From Sporosarcina psychrophila (GTDB taxonomy: Bacteria; Bacillota; Bacilli; Bacillales_A; Planococcaceae): a DNA stretch of 64,000 nucleotides. The stretch covers positions 4,277,001 through 4,341,000 of the forward strand of contig NZ_CP014616.1 in the NCBI RefSeq assembly GCF_001590685.1, written 5' to 3'. The position numbers were made by a program, and so were the translations under genes. The notes beneath the pieces were generated by a model. That model had not been told where the DNA came from, searched no databases, and was given only the letters and a program-made list of their open reading frames with translations. Positions within the stretch are counted from its first letter, which is position 1. Each line of letters starts with the position of its first letter. Positions 43,396-51,725 of the stretch are shown piece after piece.

Positions 43396-44406
43396 TCACC
43401 CACCTATATAACTCATACCAATCTTTTTCCGATTCTTCGCTGTCTGTTCAGTTCGCTCATCTGAATAACGGTCTCCACGGTTTTGCCACACGCCTGTAAT
43501 GACTTCCAACAATTCTGCATCTGTCAGTCCACTACGAATTAATTCACGCAGATCGAACCCTTCTGATGCGAACAGGCACGTATACAGTTTACCGTCCGAC
43601 GACAGTCTGGACCGCGTACATGTTGAACAGAATGATTCTGATACAGACGTGATAAAACCGACTTGTGCTCCATTATCCAAGTAACGATAACGTTTTGCAA
43701 CTTCACCGTAATAGTCTTCTTCCGCCGGTTCGATATCATAAACAGCACTGATCATTTCGTAAATTTCTTTTTTCGTGACAACCTTTTCAAAGCTCCATCC
43801 ATTATCATTACCGACATCCATAAATTCTATGAACCGCAACGTAATATCACGCTCTTTAAAATAAGCGGCCATTGGTAGAATTTCTTCCTCATTTACGCCT
43901 TTTTGAACAACCATGTTCACCTTGATTTCAAAGCCGATCTTTTGTGCATGATCGATATTGGCTAGTATCAGTTCTGGTTTAATTCCGCGTCCATTTAATT
44001 TACCGAATGTTTCCGGATTAAGTGCATCGAGGCTCATATTCAAACGACGCAGACCTGCATCATAAAGGGGTTGTGCGTATTGTTTCAACAGTACACCATT
44101 CGTCGTCAACCCTATATCTTCAATTCCTTCAATCTTCATCAGTTTTTCAACCAGTTTTGGCAAATCGCGCCGCATAAGCGGTTCGCCGCCCGTCAAGCGG
44201 AGTTTTTTCACACCAAGTAACGCAAATAGCTTCGCGAACCGTTCAATTTCTTCAAATGAAAGCAGTTCGTTCTTGGGTAGAAAAACATAATCATCACCAA
44301 AAACTTCTTTTGGCATGCAATAGGCACATCTAAAGTTACAGCGATCCGTTACGGAGATTCGGAGATCCCGGATCGGACGTCCGAGCTTATCTTTAACTGT
44401 TTCCAT
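43396..44406 (-). CDS. moaA: GTP 3',8-cyclase MoaA (molybdenum cofactor step 1)
   Basis: 336 residues. Radical-SAM cluster motif CNFRCAYCM near residue 24, GGEP near 73, and a C-terminal second cluster motif [20 protein letters not shown] near 262. The C-terminal GG typical of MoaA is present (SYIGG). With MoaC it converts GTP to cyclic pyranopterin monophosphate. Start ATG with AAAGGGGATGA upstream. It is the last gene of the six-gene cofactor operon starting at moeA, 4 bp after mobA, and supplies cofactor for NarG. Confidence 0.96.
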   Translation of the reverse strand: METVKDKLGRPIRDLRISVTDRCNFRCAYCMPKEVFGDDYVFLPKNELLSFEEIERFAKLFALLGVKKLRLTGGEPLMRRDLPKLVEKLMKIEGIEDIGLTTNGVLLKQYAQPLYDAGLRRLNMSLDALNPETFGKLNGRGIKPELILANIDHAQKIGFEIKVNMVVQKGVNEEEILPMAAYFKERDITLRFIEFMDVGNDNGWSFEKVVTKKEIYEMISAVYDIEPAEEDYYGEVAKRYRYLDNGAQVGFITSVSESFCSTCTRSRLSSDGKLYTCLFASEGFDLRELIRSGLTDAELLEVITGVWQNRGDRYSDERTEQTAKNRKKIGMSYIGG

Positions 44407-44410
44407 TTCG

Positions 44411-44983
44411 TCATCCCCTTTCCAGGGTTTCCGGCGTATTCACGTTCGTGAACATCCGTTTTTCATCGTCAGTCAGAACGCTTCCTTGAACCCACGCTGT
44501 ATTACTAATAGAAAGTAATTTCATTACACTCAGTTGGTTGTTTTTCAAGGCTTCTTTCACTGCATTTTTCATTTGCGTATCCCAGATAGACACGAGAGGA
44601 TGATATCTTCCATCCGAAATGACAGCCGTGACACATTCGTTATGAAGCGTTATCAACTTCGATATAGCTTTATCATCTATAAATGGCATATCACACGGTA
44701 ATACTACATAGCGGTTCGCTTCCACGGATTCCATCGCAGACAGAATCCCTGCAAGCGGACCGAGTCCAGCATATTCCACTTTATCAGCCATCAGGTTTTC
44801 ACCATCACCAAATCGGTCCATTAGTTCAGGTAGCGTCACAATAACAATCTCGTCACAGGATGCCGACATTGCTTCGACTGCAATTTTATAAAAGTACTTA
44901 TTTCTTAGTTTAGCAAATGCTTTCGGAGAACCGAACCGCCGAGACAATCCGCCCGCCAGAACGATGCCTACTGTCTCCTTCAT
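44411..44983 (-). CDS. mobA: Molybdenum cofactor guanylyltransferase MobA
   Basis: About 190 residues. Nucleotide-binding motif [16 protein letters not shown] near residue 7, metal-binding CDMPFID near 93 and the DGRYHPL segment near 125. It attaches GMP to molybdopterin to give the dinucleotide form that nitrate reductase needs. Start ATG at 44983, overlapping the moaD stop by 4 nt (GATGA) with GAGCGGGGG upstream. Fifth gene of the operon. Confidence 0.93.
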   Translation of the reverse strand: MKETVGIVLAGGLSRRFGSPKAFAKLRNKYFYKIAVEAMSASCDEIVIVTLPELMDRFGDGENLMADKVEYAGLGPLAGILSAMESVEANRYVVLPCDMPFIDDKAISKLITLHNECVTAVISDGRYHPLVSIWDTQMKNAVKEALKNNQLSVMKLLSISNTAWVQGSVLTDDEKRMFTNVNTPETLERG

Positions 44984-45213
44984 CCCCCGCTCACAGGTGG
45001 GATGAATGCACAAATATCTCCCGAATGAATGACATCCTCCTTTAAGGCATATTCTTCATTCACTGCAACATGCACTGTATCTTTCCCAAAACCCGGATAC
45101 ATCATTTCCGCCCAGTCCAGCAGCTCGCGGACAGTCATCGATTCCCGTTCGATGGTTTCTTCCGCCTTGCCGGTCAATTCGCGCAGCCTTGCAAAATAGT
45201 TCACTTTAATCAC
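44980..45213 (-). CDS. moaD: Molybdopterin synthase small subunit MoaD
   Basis: 77 residues, ubiquitin-like fold ending in the essential Gly-Gly (PPVSGG), which is adenylated by MoeB and then carries sulfur as a thiocarboxylate. The N terminus IKVNYFARLRELTGK is typical. Start GTG at 45213 overlaps the moaE stop (GTGA), so synthesis is coupled to MoaE, its partner subunit. Confidence 0.94.
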   Translation of the reverse strand: MIKVNYFARLRELTGKAEETIERESMTVRELLDWAEMMYPGFGKDTVHVAVNEEYALKEDVIHSGDICAFIPPVSGG

Positions 45214-45656
45214 TTTTGTTCGCCTCCCTTTTCAGGATACTTTTTTTGACCGCCAATCCATTCTTCGCCGTCTTCCCAGATTTCCTTTTTCCAGATAGGG
45301 ACTATTTCCTTAATGCGTTCAATTGCATACTCATTCGCTTCATATGCTGCATTCCGATGAGGGGAGGAAACTGCAATGACTACCGCAATATCTGAGATAT
45401 GCATTTCCCCAATCCGGTGAGCAATCGCCACTTTCACGCCTGGCCATTTCGCTTCCATTTCTCCACCGATTTCCGCCAGTTTTTTTTCGGCCATTGGTAC
45501 ATAGGCTTCATATGCCAAATATAATGTTCGGACCCCGTGTGTCCATTCCCGGACATGTCCTGTGAAAACAGTGACAGCTCCTGCTCCAGCATGAAGGACA
45601 TAATCAGTATATTTTTGCGGTTCAATCACTGTTTCAACAATTTCAAACGGTTTCAT
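45210..45656 (-). CDS. moaE: Molybdopterin synthase large subunit MoaE
   Basis: About 148 residues. Recognisable segments: GAVTVFTGHVRE near residue 32, YLAYEAYVPMAEKKL near 48, HRIGEMHISDIAVVIAVSSPHR near 83, and the catalytic lysines in VPIWKKEIWEDGEEWIGG near 120. It inserts two sulfurs from MoaD into the pterin precursor. I chose ATG 45656 because GGAGG then lies 6 nt upstream; the longer frame up to 45725 overlaps mobB and lacks a ribosome site. Confidence 0.94.
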   Translation of the reverse strand: MKPFEIVETVIEPQKYTDYVLHAGAGAVTVFTGHVREWTHGVRTLYLAYEAYVPMAEKKLAEIGGEMEAKWPGVKVAIAHRIGEMHISDIAVVIAVSSPHRNAAYEANEYAIERIKEIVPIWKKEIWEDGEEWIGGQKKYPEKGGEQK

Positions 45657-46155
45657 TGCCATCCTCCTTTTCAATCCAGTCAAGTAGCCACGAATCGAGT
45701 TGTTCAACATTCTGCGCAGATTCAATATGCGAACTAACAGCTGTAATTTCTGGACATCCGATAACTAGCTGTATGCCATCCAATCCGCTTAACGATTCCC
45801 AATCCCCGGCATCTCTAAGAAGGACTACTTTCTCCCCTTGTTCTTTCTTATACCCTTCAATGAGCAGAATATCCGGTTTTCCGATTGCTGCCAGCACCTT
45901 AAGCTCGGCAAATTCGGGCTCTTCATTCAACAGGATTTGAACCGCACCCCCACCTGCAACAACTGAAACGTCTGCCCCACTACCAAAAAACTGCATCGTA
46001 TCCGTCGATGGATTTGGCATGGCAGGCTGCCCACCGTGGCCATGATGCTTTAATACAGCGACTGAAAGTCCTTTGTTTTTCAATAAACAAATCCATCTCG
46101 ATGTAAGTGTCGTTTTGCCACTATTTTTATAACCGACAACTTGAAGTGTCTTCAT
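45643..46155 (-). CDS. mobB: Molybdopterin-guanine dinucleotide biosynthesis adaptor MobB
   Basis: About 170 residues. P-loop VVGYKNSGKTTLTSRW near residue 7, VLKHHGHGG near 36 and the Walker B-like DILLIEGYKKE near 102. MobB is a GTP-binding helper of MobA, not strictly essential. Start ATG at 46155 overlaps the moeA stop (ATGA). Second gene of the operon. Confidence 0.92.
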   Translation of the reverse strand: MKTLQVVGYKNSGKTTLTSRWICLLKNKGLSVAVLKHHGHGGQPAMPNPSTDTMQFFGSGADVSVVAGGGAVQILLNEEPEFAELKVLAAIGKPDILLIEGYKKEQGEKVVLLRDAGDWESLSGLDGIQLVIGCPEITAVSSHIESAQNVEQLDSWLLDWIEKEDGNETV

Positions 46156-47408
46156 AATACCCACTCACTAACGCCTTGCTCAGAACCGAGCAGCAAAATA
46201 TCAACATGGGTTCCTGCTGTGTAACCGCGCGTTCCGCTTGGAAGAGCGATAAGGCAATTTCCCCGGGCAATCGATGATACTGCATTTGATTTATTAAAGC
46301 CTGCGGGTACTGCAACAATACCTTCCGATGTCATTTCCCAGAATGCGCGAATGAAGCGGGTAAAAGGGTTTGGCTTTCCGAAATCTTCACCTAATATCGC
46401 TTGCATGCGCGGCATATACGGTGTGTTTGCACCTTGCATAGCAAGAATAGCGGGTCTAGCGAATAATTCAAAACCCGTGAAACAAGCAGATGGATTTCCC
46501 GACAGACCGAATAATAGTTTTTTACCAAGCCCGGCGACCGTCGTTACGCTTCCCGGACGCATCGCAACTTTGTTAAATAGGACCTTAGCTCCCAACCGTT
46601 CATAGATTGCGGGTAAATGATCATAATCACCAACAGAAACACCGCCTGTCGTAATAAGTACATCTGTTTCAATGAGAGCTTTTTCGACGACTTCTATGCA
46701 TGCATCTAGATCGTCTTCTTGCATGCCATATGATTTGTAACCTAATCCCATACGAGTTAACTGGGCAGCTATCATCGGCCCGTTCGAGTTCCGTATTTTC
46801 CCAGGAACAAGTTCATCTGACACATTTAGCAACTCCGTTCCCGTTGAAAGAATGCCAACAACTGGTCGTTTCGCAACTTTGACTGTTGCATAACCAAATG
46901 TCGCTAATAACGCGATTGTACCGGGATGGATAAATGCTCCCGATTCAACAAGGAGTTCCCCCTCCTTTGCGTCTTCACCCTTAAAGGATATATTTTCCCC
47001 TTCGCTAAACGGTTTACGCAATGTAAAACGATCTTTTCCTTCTGTCGTCTGTTCGAGCATGACAACCGCATTGGCATTATCCGGTATCGTGGCACCCGTC
47101 ATGATTCTGTATGCTTCTCTTGGACCTATTCCACTAGTCGCTACATGGCCCGCACCAATTTCACCAATCACAGTGAACTGTATACGATTATCTCCAGAAG
47201 CACCCTCTGTGTCCTTTGCACGGACAGCGAATCCATCGTATGGCGATCTGTCGAATGATGGGACATCATGCTTTGCGATAATCGGTTCCGCAAGTATTCT
47301 TCCGTATGTATGTTCAAGTGGAATCGTATCAGTTCCACCTAGATAGCTATGTTCCATGACGAGTCGAACAGCCTCAGATACTAAGATAGGCTTTCTCATT
47401 TCTACCAT
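46152..47408 (-). CDS. moeA: Molybdopterin molybdotransferase MoeA
   Basis: 418 residues in the four-domain MoeA arrangement. Key segments: PSFDRSPYDGFAVRAKD near residue 57, VMTGATIP near 105, GILSTGTEL near 183, TTGGVSVGDYD near 245 and FGLSGNPSACF near 298. It inserts molybdate into adenylated molybdopterin. Start ATG 47408 with GGAGGAG 7 nt upstream. First gene of the operon moeA-mobB-moaE-moaD-mobA-moaA, divergent from moaC with 52-61 bp between. Confidence 0.95.
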   Translation of the reverse strand: MVEMRKPILVSEAVRLVMEHSYLGGTDTIPLEHTYGRILAEPIIAKHDVPSFDRSPYDGFAVRAKDTEGASGDNRIQFTVIGEIGAGHVATSGIGPREAYRIMTGATIPDNANAVVMLEQTTEGKDRFTLRKPFSEGENISFKGEDAKEGELLVESGAFIHPGTIALLATFGYATVKVAKRPVVGILSTGTELLNVSDELVPGKIRNSNGPMIAAQLTRMGLGYKSYGMQEDDLDACIEVVEKALIETDVLITTGGVSVGDYDHLPAIYERLGAKVLFNKVAMRPGSVTTVAGLGKKLLFGLSGNPSACFTGFELFARPAILAMQGANTPYMPRMQAILGEDFGKPNPFTRFIRAFWEMTSEGIVAVPAGFNKSNAVSSIARGNCLIALPSGTRGYTAGTHVDILLLGSEQGVSEWVL

Positions 47409-47469
47409 GTTGATTCTCCTCCTTCTGCTATACTGAATGTATTAGATATGTACGAAAGGAATGACTCCA

Positions 47470-47961
47470 TTGTCAGAGCTCACACATTTCAACGAACAAG
47501 GCCGTGCAAAAATGGTCGATGTTTCCGACAAAGCAGAAACCACTCGAACAGCTATCGCAAAATCGTCCATCATTGTTAATGAAACAATTCATTCACAAAT
47601 CACAGAAGGTACCAATAAGAAAGGCGATGTATTCGCGGTCGCTCAGGTCGCGGCAATCATGGCAGCAAAAAGTACATCATCCATAATTCCTATGTGTCAT
47701 CCGATCCCACTGACAGGTGTTAACATCCATTTCGAATGGAACATAGATAAATCATCTGCTCATTATGAAGTATTGATTGAAGCGGAAGTGAAGACAAAAG
47801 GTGTGACCGGTGTTGAGATGGAAGCACTTACTGCTGCCTCCGCTGCTGCACTCACTATTTACGACATGTGCAAAGCGGCCGGCAAAGAAATGGTTATTGG
47901 ACCAACAATGCTATTACGTAAAACAGGTGGAAAAAACGGCGATTACGAAAGACAATTCTAA
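47470..47961 (+). CDS. moaC: Cyclic pyranopterin monophosphate synthase MoaC
   Basis: About 163 residues. Hallmarks: [17 protein letters not shown] at the N terminus, [23 protein letters not shown] near 55 (catalytic region), [18 protein letters not shown] near 108 and [12 protein letters not shown] near 135. It completes the first cofactor step with MoaA. TTG at 47470 lies 9 nt after AAAGGA; the ATG at 47461 directly abuts that ribosome site and is less likely, though possible. Its separation from moaA on a divergent transcript is a common Bacillales arrangement. Confidence 0.94.
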   Translation: MSELTHFNEQGRAKMVDVSDKAETTRTAIAKSSIIVNETIHSQITEGTNKKGDVFAVAQVAAIMAAKSTSSIIPMCHPIPLTGVNIHFEWNIDKSSAHYEVLIEAEVKTKGVTGVEMEALTAASAAALTIYDMCKAAGKEMVIGPTMLLRKTGGKNGDYERQF

Positions 47962-47970
47962 CTCTCTTCC

Positions 47971-47997
47971 ACGACTCACTTCAGGTGAGTCTTTTGG
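47971..47997 (+). terminator. Terminator of moaC
   Basis: GACTCAC (47973-47979) pairs with GTGAGTC (47985-47991), then TTTTGG. Short but well placed 12 bp after the stop codon. Confidence 0.7.
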
Positions 47998-48045
47998 TCA
48001 GTAGAACCAATTTTATAATAGTGGATTTTGTATTGAAATCCTTAC

Positions 48046-48094
48046 AAGGTTGATTTACACTCCAGGCGGACGCCTTCCGTTACAATCAACGGAA
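48046..48094. repeat. Possible remnant of a Bacillales intergenic repeat
   Basis: Read on the minus strand it contains GTTGATTGTAACGGAAGGCG, close to the start of a GTTGATTGGAGCGGAAGGCG element that I remember as common between genes in Bacillus relatives. Only about 20 bp fit. The ends GTTGATT and AATCAAC form a short inverted pair. The remaining DNA of this gap shows no other signal. Confidence 0.3.
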
Positions 48095-48176
48095 CTCATC
48101 CATGCAAACTAATAATCGATATAGAAATTTCGTTAGCGTTAGGTTTTTATTTAAAATAAGTAATTACGGAATTAAG

Positions 48177-48692
48177 TTAGTCCTCTAGATGTTTGGTAAG
48201 TTCATGCACAATATGGTGAATTTCAGGCAAAATTAGCTTGTCCATTGCAAGTTCCACTGCTTTAACGGATCCGGGAAGCGCGAAAAACACCTTCTCTTTT
48301 ACCACGCCTGCCGCAGCCCTGCTTAATAGCGCCTTTGAACCTACATCTTCTGTATAGCTAAGGTAACGGAATAACTCGCCGAACCCATCAATCGTTTTTG
48401 TGAAATAGGTCGACACAGTTTCAATAGTAACATCACGAAAACCAATGCCAGTCCCGCCTGTAGAAATAATGCCATGAACGTTAGGATTCCGCAGCCATTC
48501 TTCGACAATCGATTCAATTTCCATCGCGTCATCCTGACAAAGCCATGTTTCAAATACATGATGACCCGCCGATTCAAGCTTTTGCCGAATTGTCCAGCCA
48601 CTGCGATCATTCGAGACATTACGCGTGTCACTCGTCGTCAGTACGCAAAAAGTGAGTTTCTTCTCTTTGTCCGATTCATTCAAATGTGACAA
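48177..48692 (-). CDS. moaB: MoaB/MogA-type molybdopterin adenylyltransferase
   Basis: 171 residues. The molybdopterin-binding fold is shown by VLTTSDTR near residue 17, DRSGWTIRQKLESAGH near 30, IISTGGTGIGFRDVT near 75 and FALPGSVKAVELAM near 138. It adenylates molybdopterin before metal insertion by MoeA. Start TTG at 48692 with GGGAGGAAT upstream. It follows moeB by 15 bp on the same strand, third in the narK-moeB-moaB group. Confidence 0.92.
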   Translation of the reverse strand: MSHLNESDKEKKLTFCVLTTSDTRNVSNDRSGWTIRQKLESAGHHVFETWLCQDDAMEIESIVEEWLRNPNVHGIISTGGTGIGFRDVTIETVSTYFTKTIDGFGELFRYLSYTEDVGSKALLSRAAAGVVKEKVFFALPGSVKAVELAMDKLILPEIHHIVHELTKHLED

Positions 48693-48707
48693 TCTGATTC
48701 CTCCCTT

Positions 48708-49727
48708 TCATCCAAAAAATTGATGGTACAATTTACGTCCTATCTTTATATCCTTTAATCCATGAATTAACAAACGACCATTGCCAAATAGAATACAGCG
48801 ATAACTATCTGCATTAAATTCCACAAAAAATGGTGTCACTTTATAGGGTGACCCCAGCCTTTTAGCGACTGTTTCCCCATCCTCAATCGTCAATGTGCGG
48901 TTTGCATTCGGAATGATTTGCACTGTACCCCTACCGCATAACACTGCGTATCCTGTATCTTCTGCTCGATGCAACGCCGGGAAGGTCGGTTTATTTCCGC
49001 ATGTCTCACATACTTCGTTTCGCATACGGGAAATCCCTGCTTCTATATGCGTATTGTTCCATACATCAAAATGGAATAGCTTCTTGCGCATTGCATCTTT
49101 ATTCCCCGTTAACCATTTCAGCGCTTCTGCACTTTGATGTGCCGCCGTAATTTGAACAGCAGGCGCAATGATTCCTGACGTATCACACGTTTCATTAACC
49201 GACGGTAAAACCGGTAGCAAACAGCGGAAACAAGCTGACTCGCCTGGAATGAATGGAAAAACTGTACCTGAACTGCCTACACACGCACCATAAATCCAGG
49301 GAATATCTTTTTTCCATGCAATATCATTTATCAACAGACGCGTTTCAAAGTTATCCGTCGCATCCATGATTAAATCAGCGTCATCAATAATTTGTTCCAT
49401 AATGGATCCATCCACATGATCAAGCACGGTTACGATTTCAATGTCTTCCCTAATCATTTTCAAACGAGCTTCAGCAGCAACCACTTTTGGTATGCCGTCC
49501 CGTGCATCTTTTTCGGTAAACAGCTGTTGTCTTTGCAAGTTAGACGGTTCTACATAATCTCGATCTGCAATCGTCAGTTTTCGCACTCCACCACGGACAA
49601 GTGTCTCTGAAACAGCTGAACCTAAAGCTCCACACCCAATGACAACAACGTGGGAAGAACTTAACTTGTCCTGCCCATGTTTACCAATTGGTTTGAACAG
49701 CGTTTGCCTTGTATAGCGATTTTCCAA
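48708..49727 (-). CDS. moeB: MoeB/ThiF-type sulfur-carrier adenylyltransferase
   Basis: 339 residues. Nucleotide-binding VVVIGCGALGSAVSETLVRGG near residue 28, catalytic Arg in NLQRQQLF near 63, DATDNFETR near 122, and two CxxC zinc pairs (CFRC near 178, CETC near 242). The C-terminal extension of about 90 residues is not a full rhodanese domain. It activates the MoaD C terminus (and perhaps ThiS) with ATP. Start TTG at 49727 with AGGAGGAG upstream. Second in the narK-moeB-moaB group, where its work serves nitrate reductase assembly. Confidence 0.9.
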   Translation of the reverse strand: MENRYTRQTLFKPIGKHGQDKLSSSHVVVIGCGALGSAVSETLVRGGVRKLTIADRDYVEPSNLQRQQLFTEKDARDGIPKVVAAEARLKMIREDIEIVTVLDHVDGSIMEQIIDDADLIMDATDNFETRLLINDIAWKKDIPWIYGACVGSSGTVFPFIPGESACFRCLLPVLPSVNETCDTSGIIAPAVQITAAHQSAEALKWLTGNKDAMRKKLFHFDVWNNTHIEAGISRMRNEVCETCGNKPTFPALHRAEDTGYAVLCGRGTVQIIPNANRTLTIEDGETVAKRLGSPYKVTPFFVEFNADSYRCILFGNGRLLIHGLKDIKIGRKLYHQFFG

Positions 49728-49751
49728 TGTCCACTCCTCCTATAAATTGAA

Positions 49752-49788
49752 GCGAGGGCTACCGGTCTTTACGACCGGATGCCCTCTT
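49752..49788 (-). other. Strong intercistronic hairpin between narK and moeB
   Basis: GAGGGC (49754-49759) with GCCCTC (49781-49786), continued by CCGGTC/GACCGG around a 5-nt loop. It overlaps the narK stop region. There is no U run, so an mRNA-stabilising or processing hairpin is more likely than a terminator. Confidence 0.6.
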
Positions 49789-51280
49789 AGCCTCGCGGCG
49801 TTATATCACTGAATGTGCCGACGTAACGAGTTACATCTCCGGAACCATCCTTCACCGCGCTAATTGACAGCAGTTCAAGGTATTCTTCGCCATTTTTGCG
49901 TTTATTCCATATTTCACCTTGCCATAATCCATCTTGACCAATTTGACTCCACATAGACGTGTAGAATTCTTTCGAGTGTCTACCTGAACTGTACATATTC
50001 GGATTACTTCCAATCACTTCTTCTTCGGTATATCCTGTCAGCCTTGTAAAAGCAGGATTCACAGACTGAATTGTTCCCGAAGCATCTGTTACAAGAATCC
50101 CTTGACCCGTTGAATTGAAGACTTCTGCAGACATGCTAAGTCGATCCATATAATAAAGCCAAATGACAAGGACCAAGCTCGCAAGTGCAACTTGAGAGAA
50201 TGCCATGAAACCGATTGAATAGGAACCTGTCATCGAATGAATAATGGATAGTAGTAAAGGTGGGAAGAATCCTCCAAGCCCCCCCATCATCGATACAATC
50301 CCATTAGCAATTCCAGCTTGTTTGTTGAAGTAAAACGGAACGAGTTTGAAGATTACACCATTACCTATTCCTGCTGCAACAGCAATTAACATACTTCCCG
50401 CTGTATATAATGCAATAGTAGGTGAAAACGCGAGAATAATAGCCGCAAATGTAAGTCCCGCAAAGACACCCATCAATAAGAACAACGGTTGGAATTTGTC
50501 AGCAAGCCATCCTCCGACCGGGCGCAGGAATGTTGCCACTGCAATGAAACCCGCAGTCCGCATTCCTGCATCCACTTTTTCCAGTTCGAAGTACGTGACC
50601 AAAAAGTTCGGTAAAAATATTGTAAATGCAACAAATGAACCGAATGTAATGAAATAAAATAATGAGAAGAACCACAGTTTTTCATTTTTATAAACGCCTT
50701 TAATTTGCTCAAGTATCGGTGTTTTCACTTTCACTTCTTGCTTGTCACCAAATATGAAATTCAAGGCCGCGAAGATAAGCAACAGTACGAGATAGAATTT
50801 GACGGTCATTGACCAACCGACTTGTGTGGCAATTACCGGTGCAGCAAACGTTGAAATTGCAGTACCCATATTCCCCATACCGTAAATACCATTGACGAGA
50901 CCATGCTTCTCTTTCGGGTAATACTTAGGTAGCGATGTTACACCCACTGAGAATACAGCCCCCCCGATTCCGAGGAACGTACCGCCAACGATCAAATCCG
51001 CGAACGTTGAAGCAGCACTTATGTAAAATACCGGAAACAGGAGTAATATGAAACTCACAAAAAAGATAATTCTTGCGCCAAATATATTTGCATAATAGCC
51101 AAGTGGAATTCTAAGGATAGATCCCAAAACGACCGGAACAGCAGTTACAATCGCAAGTTTTTCGGCAGGAATAGCAATATCTTCCCGGATGAATGGCAAT
51201 AGTGAGGATATGAGTACCCATACCATAAAACCGACTACTAAGTTCGCCGTCTGTAATGGAAGTTGTAATTTTTTATTCAT
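49787..51280 (-). CDS. narK: NarK-type nitrate transporter fused to a C-terminal PAS domain
   Basis: 497 residues, about 100 more than plain Bacillus NarK. Residues 1-390 are a 12-helix MFS transporter of the nitrate/nitrite family, with the nitrate signature GIGGAVFSVGVTSLPKYYP near 108 and the second-half GIGNGVIFKLVPFYF near 305. Residues about 392-497 are a complete PAS domain (FNSTGQGILVTDASGTIQ, VNPAFTRLTGYTEEEVIG, LWQGEIWNKRKNGEEYLE, VGTFSDIT), and the protein ends right after it. The frame is uninterrupted. The gene imports nitrate or exchanges nitrite for the narGHJI enzyme nearby; the PAS part would be cytoplasmic and could sense or recruit. Start ATG at 51280; dyad at 51390 upstream. 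Confidence 0.88.
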   Translation of the reverse strand: MNKKLQLPLQTANLVVGFMVWVLISSLLPFIREDIAIPAEKLAIVTAVPVVLGSILRIPLGYYANIFGARIIFFVSFILLLFPVFYISAASTFADLIVGGTFLGIGGAVFSVGVTSLPKYYPKEKHGLVNGIYGMGNMGTAISTFAAPVIATQVGWSMTVKFYLVLLLIFAALNFIFGDKQEVKVKTPILEQIKGVYKNEKLWFFSLFYFITFGSFVAFTIFLPNFLVTYFELEKVDAGMRTAGFIAVATFLRPVGGWLADKFQPLFLLMGVFAGLTFAAIILAFSPTIALYTAGSMLIAVAAGIGNGVIFKLVPFYFNKQAGIANGIVSMMGGLGGFFPPLLLSIIHSMTGSYSIGFMAFSQVALASLVLVIWLYYMDRLSMSAEVFNSTGQGILVTDASGTIQSVNPAFTRLTGYTEEEVIGSNPNMYSSGRHSKEFYTSMWSQIGQDGLWQGEIWNKRKNGEEYLELLSISAVKDGSGDVTRYVGTFSDITPRG

Positions 51281-51389
51281 TCAAATCAATCCCATCATTG
51301 TATTTTGAATGAAACCGACATTGATTCCCTGCTTTAATTATAATTGAATTAGTTCAGTGTAAAATAGTAGGTAGTCCCCGATAACCTAT

Positions 51390-51403
51390 AAGGGTTTTCC
51401 CTA
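51390..51403. promoter_or_regulatory. Candidate NreC-type dyad before narK
   Basis: AAGGG-TTTT-CCCTA, one base from the perfect TAGGG-N4-CCCTA dyad seen before ric. It is centred about 116 bp upstream of the narK start codon. The same pattern before narG and ric suggests one regulator, most simply NreC encoded nearby. Confidence 0.55.
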
Positions 51404-51417
51404 CATCTAGCAATCTA

Positions 51418-51706
51418 CATACATATGTTGATCATCCAAAAACAACCAGTAAATAACTTAAGCCAACACTAGGCACTTCGTGTACAGTCACTTTTGGATT
51501 GCTTTGGATTGAACGACCTCCAAACGATTATCGAGATATCTTGATGTGTAGGGATGACGAAGTCATTTCTAGCCACATTTGTCCCTCGGTAAAGATGTCA
51601 TGAATAGTTCTCCTAAATCGGACCGGAAATGATCCAGTGAAAATGGTGTTTTTCAAGCCTTTCTTACCTGTTCTTTATGCAAGAAAATGGTTAATCAATA
51701 GATGCG
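51418..51706 (-). repeat. Interspersed palindromic element, copy 3 (short form)
   Basis: About 289 bp, inverted relative to copies 1 and 2. On the minus strand it starts TATTGATTAACCATTTTCTT and ends in ACTGGTTGTTTTTGGATGATCAAC, both nearly identical to copy 2. The middle is missing: the left arm of hairpin A (GGCTAGAAATGAC) runs directly into the right arm of hairpin B (GTCATCCCTACACATC). The gene-free stretch 51281-51725 holds this copy, the dyad at 51390 and nothing else that I see. Confidence 0.75.
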
Positions 51707-51725
51707 CTATCTACGTTATATATGC

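Noticed and set aside
43137-43464. Open frames across array B whose products show a 7-residue repeat
   Set aside because: A 21-bp unit is seven codons, so any frame free of stops in one unit tends to stay open. The 19-bp unit shifts the frame in the middle and there is no ribosome site. Array A behaves alike.
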